Shown here one piece after another: positions 1-5,055 of a DNA stretch of 9,355 bases. Made by a program: the position numbers and the translations under genes. The notes below the pieces were generated by a model that worked only from the letters and a program-made list of their open reading frames with translations, made no database searches and was not told where the DNA came from. The number at the start of each line of letters is the position of its first letter. Position 1 is the stretch's first letter. This DNA is from DASVEE01 sp036399695 (GTDB taxonomy: Bacteria; Acidobacteriota; Thermoanaerobaculia; Gp7-AA8), in assembly GCA_036399695.1 (NCBI GenBank), contig DASWMP010000404.1:1-9355 (forward strand). Reading direction: 5' to 3'.

Positions 1-72
1 GGTTGGCAGTGGCTCACGCGGTAGTGCGTCTACCGCGAGCACGCGCAGCGTGCGTACCGCCAACTGCCAACC
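1..72. repeat. Nested palindromic element (three-way junction) downstream of the nucleoside transporter
   Basis: An outer stem pairs 1-13 with 59-72: the ten bases GGTTGGCAGT match perfectly at 63-72, then GGC pairs with GCC across one bulged A at 62. Two inner hairpins fill the interior: CGCGGTAG (17-24) with CTACCGCG (30-37) around a 5-base loop, and GCACGC (39-44) with GCGTGC (48-53) around a 3-base loop. The fold can form on either strand. It begins 12 bases beyond the stop codon of the minus-strand transporter, so it may serve as a 3' end structure or be a copy of a dispersed palindromic repeat. There is no U-run, so a classic intrinsic terminator is not supported. It touches the window edge and may extend further left. 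Confidence 0.6.
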
Positions 73-79
73 GCCAACT
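56..79 (-). repeat. Short heptamer tandem repeat GTTGGC(G/A)
   Basis: Read on the minus strand, this stretch is a run of seven-base units GTTGGCG, GTTGGCA, GTTGGCG. On the plus strand the ten bases ACCGCCAACT occur twice, 14 bases apart (56-65 and 70-79). The unit also forms the right arm of the adjoining palindrome. No coding function is visible; it lies between the transporter stop codon and the structured element. Confidence 0.5.
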
Positions 80-84
80 CGTCT

Positions 85-1521
85 CTACAGCAACATCCCC
101 GCAATCGTGGCCGTCAGGAAGTTGGCCAGCGTGCCGGCCAGCATGGCCCGCAACCCCAGCCGCGCGAGATCGCCGCGCCTCGACGGCGCCAGTGACCCGA
201 TGCCGCCGATCTGAATCGCGATCGACGAGAAGTTCGCAAAGCCGCAGAGGGCATAAGTCGTGATGACGATGCTCCGCGGATCGAGGCTGCTGCCGACACC
301 TGCCTCCCCCAGCTTCACGAAGGCCACGAATTCGTTCAGCACCATGCGTGTGCCGAGGAGGTTGCCCACGGTCAGGGTGTCCTTCCAGGAGACGCCCATG
401 GCCCAGGCGATGGGGCGGAAGAGCTGGCCGAGGAGGATGTCCAGGCTGGCCGGGAAGTAAGCGCCGACCGCCGGTGCGGCCCCGATGAGCCAGGCGTGCA
501 CGAAACCGAACAGGCCGTTCACCAGCGCGACGAGCGCGATGAACGCGATGAGCATGCCGGCCACGTTCAGCGACAGATGCAGCCCTTCGATGGCGCCGCG
601 GCCGGCGGCGTCGATGATGTTCACGTCCTGCTTCGGCACTTCGACTTCGACGTCGCCGCCGGTCTCCGGGACCTCCGTCTCAGGGACGATGATCTTGGCC
701 ATCATGATCGCGCCCGGCGCCGTCATGATCACGGCGGTGAGCAGGTGGATGACGTCCACCTTCGCCACCAGGACGTACGCCGCCATGATGCCGCCGGAGA
801 TGTGGGCCATGCCCGCCGTCATGATGGTCATGAGCTCGGAGCGGGTCATCTTGTCGAGGAACGGCCGGATGGTCAGCGGCGCCTCGGTCTGTCCCATGAA
901 GATGGACGCGGCCACCGACGTCGACTCCGCGCCGGAGGCGCCCATGAAGCGCGACATCACCTTGGCGAAGAACCGGACGACGATCTGCATCACGCCGATG
1001 TAATAGAGGATGGCGAAGATCGAGGCGATGAAGATGATGGTCGGCAGCACCTGGGCCGCGAAGACGAAGCCGATGCTCTGCGCCCCTTCCGAGACCGCCA
1101 GGTTGCCGAAGACGAACTTGGCTCCCTCGGCCGTGTAGCCGATCAGCCGGTTCACCACTTCCTTCATCGTCTCGAAGATGTAGGCCAGCAGGTTGTACGT
1201 CAGGAAGAGATACGCGCTGACGATCCCGAAGACGATCCACAACGCGCGGCTCGCCGCCGGCATGACCTTGGTCGTCAGGAGCCAGAGGATGACGGCGGCG
1301 ATGATGAACACCAGCGCCGCACCGCCACGCGTCAGCGGGAGTTGCAGGGGCGCGAGCGCGGCGGCGATCTCATTCCCCTTGAGGACGAGGATGGCCACGA
1401 CGATCTGCAGCACGAGGCCCCAGACGACGGGCCGCCACTTGATCGCACGGCGGTTCGTCGATAACAGCCATGCGATGACCAGGATCGCGAAAAAACCGAT
1501 CAGTCCAGCGAAGCGCTCCAT
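85..1521 (-). CDS. nupC: Concentrative nucleoside transporter (CNT/NupC family)
   Basis: A 478-residue inner-membrane protein that imports nucleosides by cation symport. It has the CNT layout: N-terminal membrane helices (about 4-20, 31-48, 67-84), then a transport core. Substrate and ion-site motifs are present: GQTEAPL at 210-216 (first re-entrant hairpin), NEFVA at 396-400 with Glu397, and CGFANFSSIA at 426-435, where Asn430 and Ser433 match the nucleoside-contacting Asn and Ser of Vibrio CNT. An acidic, proline-containing loop at 280-300 makes it somewhat longer than E. coli NupC (about 400 residues). The start is an ATG preceded by GAGGGAG (1528-1534), 6 bases upstream. It is divergent from the purine nucleoside phosphorylase, which fits a role in nucleoside salvage. 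Whether it uses H+ or Na+, and which nucleosides it prefers, cannot be read from sequence alone. Confidence 0.93.
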   Translation of the reverse strand: MERFAGLIGFFAILVIAWLLSTNRRAIKWRPVVWGLVLQIVVAILVLKGNEIAAALAPLQLPLTRGGAALVFIIAAVILWLLTTKVMPAASRALWIVFGIVSAYLFLTYNLLAYIFETMKEVVNRLIGYTAEGAKFVFGNLAVSEGAQSIGFVFAAQVLPTIIFIASIFAILYYIGVMQIVVRFFAKVMSRFMGASGAESTSVAASIFMGQTEAPLTIRPFLDKMTRSELMTIMTAGMAHISGGIMAAYVLVAKVDVIHLLTAVIMTAPGAIMMAKIIVPETEVPETGGDVEVEVPKQDVNIIDAAGRGAIEGLHLSLNVAGMLIAFIALVALVNGLFGFVHAWLIGAAPAVGAYFPASLDILLGQLFRPIAWAMGVSWKDTLTVGNLLGTRMVLNEFVAFVKLGEAGVGSSLDPRSIVITTYALCGFANFSSIAIQIGGIGSLAPSRRGDLARLGLRAMLAGTLANFLTATIAGMLL

Positions 1522-1558
1522 CCCCAGCTCCCTCGTTACGATTTTTGACGGACGCGCC

Positions 1559-1587
1559 TTTATACTGCGCCGCCATGATCAAGGCAA
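1559..1587 (-). promoter_or_regulatory. Candidate sigma70-type promoter for the nucleoside transporter
   Basis: On the minus strand, TTGCCT (1587-1582) and TATAAA (1564-1559) are separated by exactly 17 bases, a 4/6 and 5/6 match to the -35 and -10 consensus. The -10 lies 37 bases upstream of the transporter ATG, leaving room for a short leader with a good ribosome binding site. The -35 falls inside the first codons of the divergent phosphorylase. This is a prediction from spacing and consensus only. Confidence 0.4.
1561..1566 (+). promoter_or_regulatory. Candidate -10 box for the purine nucleoside phosphorylase
   Basis: TATACT matches the -10 consensus at 5 of 6 positions and ends 8 bases before the ATG at 1575. 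Transcription would then begin about at the start codon, giving a leaderless message, consistent with the absence of a Shine-Dalgarno sequence. No good -35 is found 16-18 bases upstream; TTGACG at 1545-1550 is too close, with only a 10-base spacer. It overlaps the predicted -10 of the divergent gene. Confidence 0.35.
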
Positions 1588-2387
1588 TTGATGAGGCGGT
1601 AGCGTTCGTCCGCAGCCGGTCGAAGATTCAACCCGAAGCCGGCGTCATTCTCGGCTCCGGTCTCGGCAACGTCGTCGACTCGATCGACGTCGAGACAGCC
1701 ATCCCGTACGGCGACATCCCCGGCGCGCGCGCCTCCACCGTCGTCGGTCACCAGGGACGCATGCTCCTCGGCCATGCCGGCAAACGGCCGGTCGTCGTGA
1801 TGCAGGGCCGCGTACATTTCTACGAAGGCTACGAAATGGTAGAGGTCATGTTCCTCTCCCGCCTCATCGGGCGCCTCGGCATCAAGAGCCTCATCGTGAC
1901 GAACGCCGCCGGCGGCATCAACACCGCCTTCGCTCCCGGCGATCTGATGCTCATCTCCGATCACATCAACTTCATGGGCGTGAATCCGCTCCGCGGGCCA
2001 AACGTCGAAGACCTCGGCGTCCGCTTCCCCGACATGAGCGAGGCCTACCCCGAGTCCCTCCGCACGATTGCCAGAGCTGTGGCCCAGGACCTCGGCGTCA
2101 AGGTGCAGGAAGGCGTCTACCTGGCCCTCTCCGGCCCGACCTACGAGACGCCGGCCGAGATCCGCGCCTTCCGCGTCCTCGGCGCCGACGCCGTCGGCAT
2201 GTCGACCGTCCCCGAGGTCATCGCCATGTCTCACATGCAGATCCCGGTGCTCGGCATCTCCTGCATCACCAACATGGCCGCCGGCATCCTCAAGCAGAAG
2301 CTCTCGCACCAGGAAGTGATCGAGACGACCACCCGCGTGCAGGAGGAATTCACGGCGCTGGTGCTGGGCGTGCTGGCGAAGATCTAG
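1575..2387 (+). CDS. punA: Purine nucleoside phosphorylase, trimeric inosine/guanosine-specific type
   Basis: A 270-residue cytoplasmic enzyme (EC 2.4.2.1) that uses phosphate to cleave inosine, guanosine and their deoxy forms to base and (deoxy)ribose-1-phosphate. Family motifs run in order: the phosphate-binding GSGLG near residue 27, GRVHFYEGY near 80, NAAGGIN near 110, GPTYETPAEIRA near 190, MSTVPEV near 210 and CITNMAAG near 234. The Glu in ETPAE and the Asn in ITN correspond to human Glu201 and Asn243, which recognise 6-oxopurines, so adenosine is an unlikely substrate. Length is normal for bacterial class I enzymes. I chose the ATG at 1575; a TTG at 1545 would add ten residues, but it overlaps the presumed promoter and those residues do not resemble the family N-terminus. 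It is divergent from the nucleoside transporter, a sensible salvage partner. Confidence 0.95.
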   Translation: MIKAIDEAVAFVRSRSKIQPEAGVILGSGLGNVVDSIDVETAIPYGDIPGARASTVVGHQGRMLLGHAGKRPVVVMQGRVHFYEGYEMVEVMFLSRLIGRLGIKSLIVTNAAGGINTAFAPGDLMLISDHINFMGVNPLRGPNVEDLGVRFPDMSEAYPESLRTIARAVAQDLGVKVQEGVYLALSGPTYETPAEIRAFRVLGADAVGMSTVPEVIAMSHMQIPVLGISCITNMAAGILKQKLSHQEVIETTTRVQEEFTALVLGVLAKI

Positions 2388-2389
2388 GC

Positions 2390-2425
2390 AGCGAGACTTT
2401 CGCTTCCAGAAGCGAGAGTTTCGCT
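2390..2425 (+). terminator. Strong 16-bp hairpin just after the phosphorylase stop codon
   Basis: Bases 2390-2405 pair with 2410-2425 around the loop CCAG. As plus-strand RNA every position pairs, with two G-U wobbles (2395/2420 and 2399/2416). As minus-strand RNA those two become A-C mismatches, so the fold favours the phosphorylase transcript. It begins 2 bases after the stop codon and lies in the 66-base gap between convergent genes, the expected place for a transcript end. It lacks a following U-run, so it may act as a 3' stabilising structure or Rho-linked end rather than a canonical terminator. Confidence 0.5.
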
Positions 2426-2426
2426 T
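2391..2426. repeat. Pair of near-identical 15-base direct repeats
   Basis: GCGAGACTTTCGCTT at 2391-2405 and GCGAGAGTTTCGCTT at 2412-2426 match at 14 of 15 positions with a 21-base period. Because the unit is itself nearly self-complementary, the same bases form the long hairpin described for this spot, and alternatively two small 5-bp hairpins in tandem. It lies wholly between convergent genes. Confidence 0.55.
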
Positions 2427-2453
2427 GTCGCGCCCAGCGCAGACTCTCCGCGC

Positions 2454-3134
2454 CTACGGGACGAACTTGTAGCCGACGCGGTGCACCGTGATGAGGTGGC
2501 GCGGCTCCGCCGGTGTCACCTCGATCTTCTGGCGCAGGCGGGCCATGTGCGTGTCGACCGTCCGGGTGAACGCCGAACTGTCGTAGCCCCAGACGTGGTT
2601 CAGCAGCGCTTCGCGGGTCACGACCTCGTTCGAGTGGTCGATGAAGTACCGCAGGATGCGGAACTCGCGGGGGGTCAGGTCGAGCGCGTCCCCTGCCCTC
2701 GTGGCCTGGTACGTCCGGAAGTCGAGCTTTACGCCGCCGAACTCCACCTCGTCGCCGGGGACGGCGCGGGCGCTGCGGCGGATGACGGCTTCGACGCGGG
2801 CGATCAGCTCCATGAAGCTGAAGGGCTTCGTGACGTAGTCGTCCGCGCCCAGCTTGAGGCCGACGATCTTGTCGATCTCCTGGCCGCGCGCCGTCAGCAT
2901 GATCACCGGCGTGTTGTTCCCCATCTTCCGGAGATCCTTGCAGACGTCGAGACCGCTCTTCTTCGGCAGCATGACGTCGAGGATGATGACGTCGTGGTCG
3001 CCGCGGGTGGCGAGATGCAGCCCCTCGTCGCCGTCGGTCGCCATCTCCACCGCGTACTTTTCGAACTCGAAGCCGTCCCGCAGGGCGACGCTCATGGCCG
3101 GATCGTCTTCGACGATCAGAATTCTCGTGTTCAT
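2454..3134 (-). CDS. OmpR/PhoB-family response regulator
   Basis: A 226-residue DNA-binding response regulator. The N-terminal receiver domain (about 3-118) has the acidic pocket Glu9-Asp10-Asp11, the phospho-acceptor Asp53 in ILDVMLP, switch residue Thr81 in LTARG, and conserved Lys103 in VTKPF. The C-terminal winged-helix domain (about 130-226) has LTPREFRIL, the recognition region ending in RTVDTHMARLRQKIE, and the wing RVGYKFVP. All key residues are intact and the length is standard. Its ATG overlaps the stop of the upstream kinase gene by 4 bases (ATGA), implying one message and translational coupling; GGAG at 3140-3143 is the likely ribosome binding site. Phosphorylation by the neighbouring kinase is strongly implied. 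Targets are unknown; its own operon and the divergent exporter are the nearest candidates. Confidence 0.95.
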   Translation of the reverse strand: MNTRILIVEDDPAMSVALRDGFEFEKYAVEMATDGDEGLHLATRGDHDVIILDVMLPKKSGLDVCKDLRKMGNNTPVIMLTARGQEIDKIVGLKLGADDYVTKPFSFMELIARVEAVIRRSARAVPGDEVEFGGVKLDFRTYQATRAGDALDLTPREFRILRYFIDHSNEVVTREALLNHVWGYDSSAFTRTVDTHMARLRQKIEVTPAEPRHLITVHRVGYKFVP

Positions 3135-4726
3135 GCGAACTCCGTCTTGCGTGGAATCGACACCGACTGCGGGCGCGCCGTCGGCAGGATGATGGTGAAG
3201 GTGCTGCCTTCGCCCGGCACGCTCGTCACCTCGACGCGCCCGCCGTGCGCCTTGACGACGTGCTTCACGATCGCCAGGCCGAGGCCACTGCCCTTGACGT
3301 CGTGCACCAGGCCACTGCCGACGCGGTAAAACTTCTCGAAGATCTTCTTCTGCTCGGCCGCCGGGATGCCGATACCCCGGTCGCGCACCGAGATGCGCAG
3401 CTCCCCTTCGCCGCCCTGCACGTCGAGGTCGAGCTCTTTCCGGTCGTGCGAATACTTCACGGCGTTGTCGACCAGGTTCACCAGCACCTGGCCGAGGGCG
3501 TCACGGTCGACGTAGAGCGGCGGCACCGGCGACGCCGGCCCGTGGTAGCGGAGGACGAAGCCCTGGTCGCGGAGCGGGAGCATCAGCGCGTCGGCGGTCT
3601 GCTCGACCAGCTCGACGACGTCCGTCTCGACGAAGCGGTACTTCTTCTCCATCGACTCGATGCGGGAGAAGTCGAGGATGTTGTTGATGAGCTGCGTGAG
3701 GCGGCGGCTCTCGACTTCGATGTACTCGCCGTACTCGCGGATCTTCTCGTCCTTCTGGACGCGCCCGAGGCGCATGTACTCGCCGAAGACGCGGATCGAG
3801 GAGAGCGGCGTCCGCAGCTCGTGCGAGACGTTGGAGACGAAGTCGCTCTTCATCTGCGACAGCCTGGCCTGTTTGAACACGGAGTGGATCGCCAGGAAGA
3901 CCGACCCGAGGAGGATCAGCCCCGCGCCGCCGGTCCAGGTCATGTTCACCCGGAAGTTGTACGCCGCCAGCTCCTCGGGGCTCAGGCAGGCGTCGCGCAC
4001 GCCCAGCCGCCAGTCAGTGAAGACGAAGCCGAGCGACTGCGAAACGTAGTCGCGCCCTTCCGGCATCTTCGGAAACCCTTCGCCGATCCGCAACAGCATC
4101 TCTGATTGATACGGCCGCTTCTCCTTGAGGATGCGCGAGCCGAGCGCCGAGATGTGGAATTTGGCGAGATGCTCGTCGAGGACGAGACCGGCCACGCCGA
4201 TGACGTGCATCGACTCGTCGGTGATCGGCATGAGGATGATGCGGTTCCGGGGATCGCGCTCGTCGACGTCGAGCTCCGGCTGCGGCACGACGCGCTCCAT
4301 CCAATGGGCCACGTGCCAGGAGACCGTGGCCAGCTTGACCGCCTCCCGCTCCGCGACAGCCGGCATCGGCGCGGTCCGGCCATGCTTGTCGAACCAGTCG
4401 AAGCGGACGCCCTGCATGCTGAACAGCGCCGTGAAGAAGGTCCGGGTGCCGGCCACCGGCCGCGCCGAGACGTAGGCGCCGAAGCGCCGGGGATCGGCGA
4501 GCGTGGCCGGATCGACCGTGAGGGCCGCCGCGGCCGAGGTCCGGTAGTAGGTCTCGATCTGCTGGGTGACCTCGAGCAGGTTGTTCCGCATCCGGTTCTG
4601 CTCCGCCGAGGCGGTGGTCTGCTCCAGCTTGCGCAACGTCCGGTACTGCATGACGAGCAGCGCAATCATCGGCACGATGATCACCGGCACGAGCCAGAGA
4701 ATGGAGCGTCGGAAGATGCGGCGCAT
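3131..4726 (-). CDS. Membrane-bound sensor histidine kinase (PhoR-like catalytic core)
   Basis: From the ATG at 4726 the protein has 531 residues. It starts with a basic segment (MRRIFRR), a first membrane helix (about 8-27), an extracytoplasmic region of about 235 residues that I cannot assign to a family, and a second helix (about 264-284). The kinase core follows: HisKA with FVSNVSHELRTPLSS and phospho-acceptor His302, then the ATPase domain with N box NLVDNAVKYS (417-426), G1 DRGIGIP (449-455), F box FEKFYR (463-468) and G2 GSGLGLA (479-485). Only about 10 residues separate helix 2 from HisKA, so there is no room for a HAMP domain. It presumably phosphorylates the response regulator whose start codon overlaps its stop. 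The start is uncertain: the frame stays open to a TTG at 4801, adding a proline-rich 25 residues, with GTGs in between. No start has a clear Shine-Dalgarno sequence; the ATG gives the usual short cytoplasmic N-terminus. Confidence 0.92.
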   Translation of the reverse strand: MRRIFRRSILWLVPVIIVPMIALLVMQYRTLRKLEQTTASAEQNRMRNNLLEVTQQIETYYRTSAAAALTVDPATLADPRRFGAYVSARPVAGTRTFFTALFSMQGVRFDWFDKHGRTAPMPAVAEREAVKLATVSWHVAHWMERVVPQPELDVDERDPRNRIILMPITDESMHVIGVAGLVLDEHLAKFHISALGSRILKEKRPYQSEMLLRIGEGFPKMPEGRDYVSQSLGFVFTDWRLGVRDACLSPEELAAYNFRVNMTWTGGAGLILLGSVFLAIHSVFKQARLSQMKSDFVSNVSHELRTPLSSIRVFGEYMRLGRVQKDEKIREYGEYIEVESRRLTQLINNILDFSRIESMEKKYRFVETDVVELVEQTADALMLPLRDQGFVLRYHGPASPVPPLYVDRDALGQVLVNLVDNAVKYSHDRKELDLDVQGGEGELRISVRDRGIGIPAAEQKKIFEKFYRVGSGLVHDVKGSGLGLAIVKHVVKAHGGRVEVTSVPGEGSTFTIILPTARPQSVSIPRKTEFA

Positions 4727-4809
4727 GGGGATGACCGCATGGTCGCACGGCCGGGGCAGCGGTTGCACCGCCGGTGACAACGGGTTCACGGGATGACACA
4801 AATTGTTAC

Positions 4810-4969
4810 GGGTGGGGGGGGACGATGGGACCTATGAAACCCAGCACGTGGCGCCAGGAGGTGGGTTCGAGGCCCTGAAGCTCCCCGACCGGAGGCCCAT
4901 AGGTCCCATAGGTCCCAGAATGTCCCATCTCCCACCTGTCCCATAGGTCCCATCGCTACCCCCCCACCC
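4810..4969. repeat. Long imperfect inverted repeat bounding a 160-base element
   Basis: The 14 bases CGATGGGACCTATG at 4823-4836 are repeated perfectly inverted at 4942-4955. Outside a small mismatch (A4822 against CTA at 4956-4958), pairing resumes: the G-run 4815-4821 faces the C-run 4959-4965, and GGG (4810-4812) faces CCC (4967-4969). The arms are thus about 27 bases with about 24 paired, enclosing 105 bases. This resembles the ends of a small non-autonomous palindromic element, but no obvious target-site duplication or transposase is seen, so origin by transposition is unproven. Confidence 0.5.
4896..4957. repeat. Degenerate 9-base tandem repeat (CCCATAGGT)
   Basis: Seven consecutive units start with CCC: CCCATAGGT (4896, 4905 and 4940 exact), with diverged copies at 4914, 4924, 4931 and 4949; two diverged units are 10 and 7 bases long. 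A single inverted copy lies at 4827-4835. Because 9 is a multiple of 3, the region stays open in some frames and yields a repetitive 61-codon minus-strand frame that I do not consider a gene. The array is inside the larger inverted repeat. Confidence 0.6.
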
Positions 4970-4971
4970 AC

Positions 4972-5008
4972 TCACCGGTGTTCGCCCGCCGTTCACCGGT
5001 CACGTGAC
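4972..5008. promoter_or_regulatory. Candidate operator: TCACCGGT direct repeats plus GTCACGTGAC palindrome
   Basis: TCACCGGT occurs at 4972-4979 and 4993-5000, 21 bases apart, which places both copies on the same face of the helix. The second runs into the perfect 10-base palindrome GTCACGTGAC (4999-5008). Each repeat contains the palindrome ACCGGT. The site lies 48-84 bases upstream of the exporter's likely start codon. Direct repeats in phase are typical of OmpR/PhoB-type regulator sites, and such a regulator is encoded next door, but binding is inferred only. Confidence 0.35.
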
Positions 5009-5039
5009 AAACGTAATGGCCTCGATCCCTCCTTCAACC

Positions 5040-5045
5040 GATAAT
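5040..5045 (+). promoter_or_regulatory. Candidate -10 box of the exporter operon
   Basis: GATAAT matches the -10 consensus at 5 of 6 positions and ends 10 bases before the ATG at 5056. No convincing -35 element lies 16-18 bases upstream, which would fit an activator-dependent promoter. It overlaps the alternative ATG at 5044, an argument for the later start if this box is real. Confidence 0.3.
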
Positions 5046-5055
5046 GCCCGCATCC

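Larger units (their letters stand above)
4727..5055. other. Noncoding divergent region between kinase and exporter genes
   Basis: About 330 bases lie between the preferred start codons of two divergent operons. I find no gene, tRNA or other recognisable RNA here. It holds a long inverted repeat with an internal 9-base tandem array, G8 (4814-4821) and C7 (4959-4965) runs, two CACGTG palindromes (4845-4850 and 5001-5006), and a pair of TCACCGGT direct repeats close to the exporter. The promoters of both operons must lie here unless they start further upstream. The part from 4727 to 4801 is an open frame that could be the N-terminus of the kinase if a TTG or GTG start is used. Confidence 0.6.

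Noticed and set aside
496..1464. Long plus-strand open frame (322 codons) rich in His, Asp and Arg
   Set aside because: It lies antisense to the nucleoside transporter, which has clear family motifs. The biased composition is what the complement of a GC-rich gene produces.
1545..1566. TTGACG plus TATACT as a standard plus-strand promoter
   Set aside because: The spacer is only 10 bases, too short for a normal sigma70 promoter, so TTGACG was not counted as the -35.
1545..1574. TTG at 1545 as the phosphorylase start
   Set aside because: It would add ten residues unlike the family N-terminus, overlaps the presumed promoter, and has no ribosome binding site; the ATG at 1575 gives a normal-length enzyme.
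2481..3329. 282-codon plus-strand frame across the response regulator
   Set aside because: It is antisense to a response regulator with all catalytic residues intact and runs on into the kinase gene.
4814..4821. G8 run considered as a phase-variation tract
   Set aside because: It is short, lies outside the coding sequence and is matched by the C-run of the inverted repeat, so it is better explained as part of that element.
4896..4957. Repeats considered as a CRISPR array
   Set aside because: Units are 9 bases with no spacers and no cas genes nearby.
4786..4971. 61-codon minus-strand frame in the kinase/exporter gap
   Set aside because: Its sequence (MGPMG, WDLWDLW) is simply the translation of the 9-base tandem repeat; no ribosome binding site or family resemblance.
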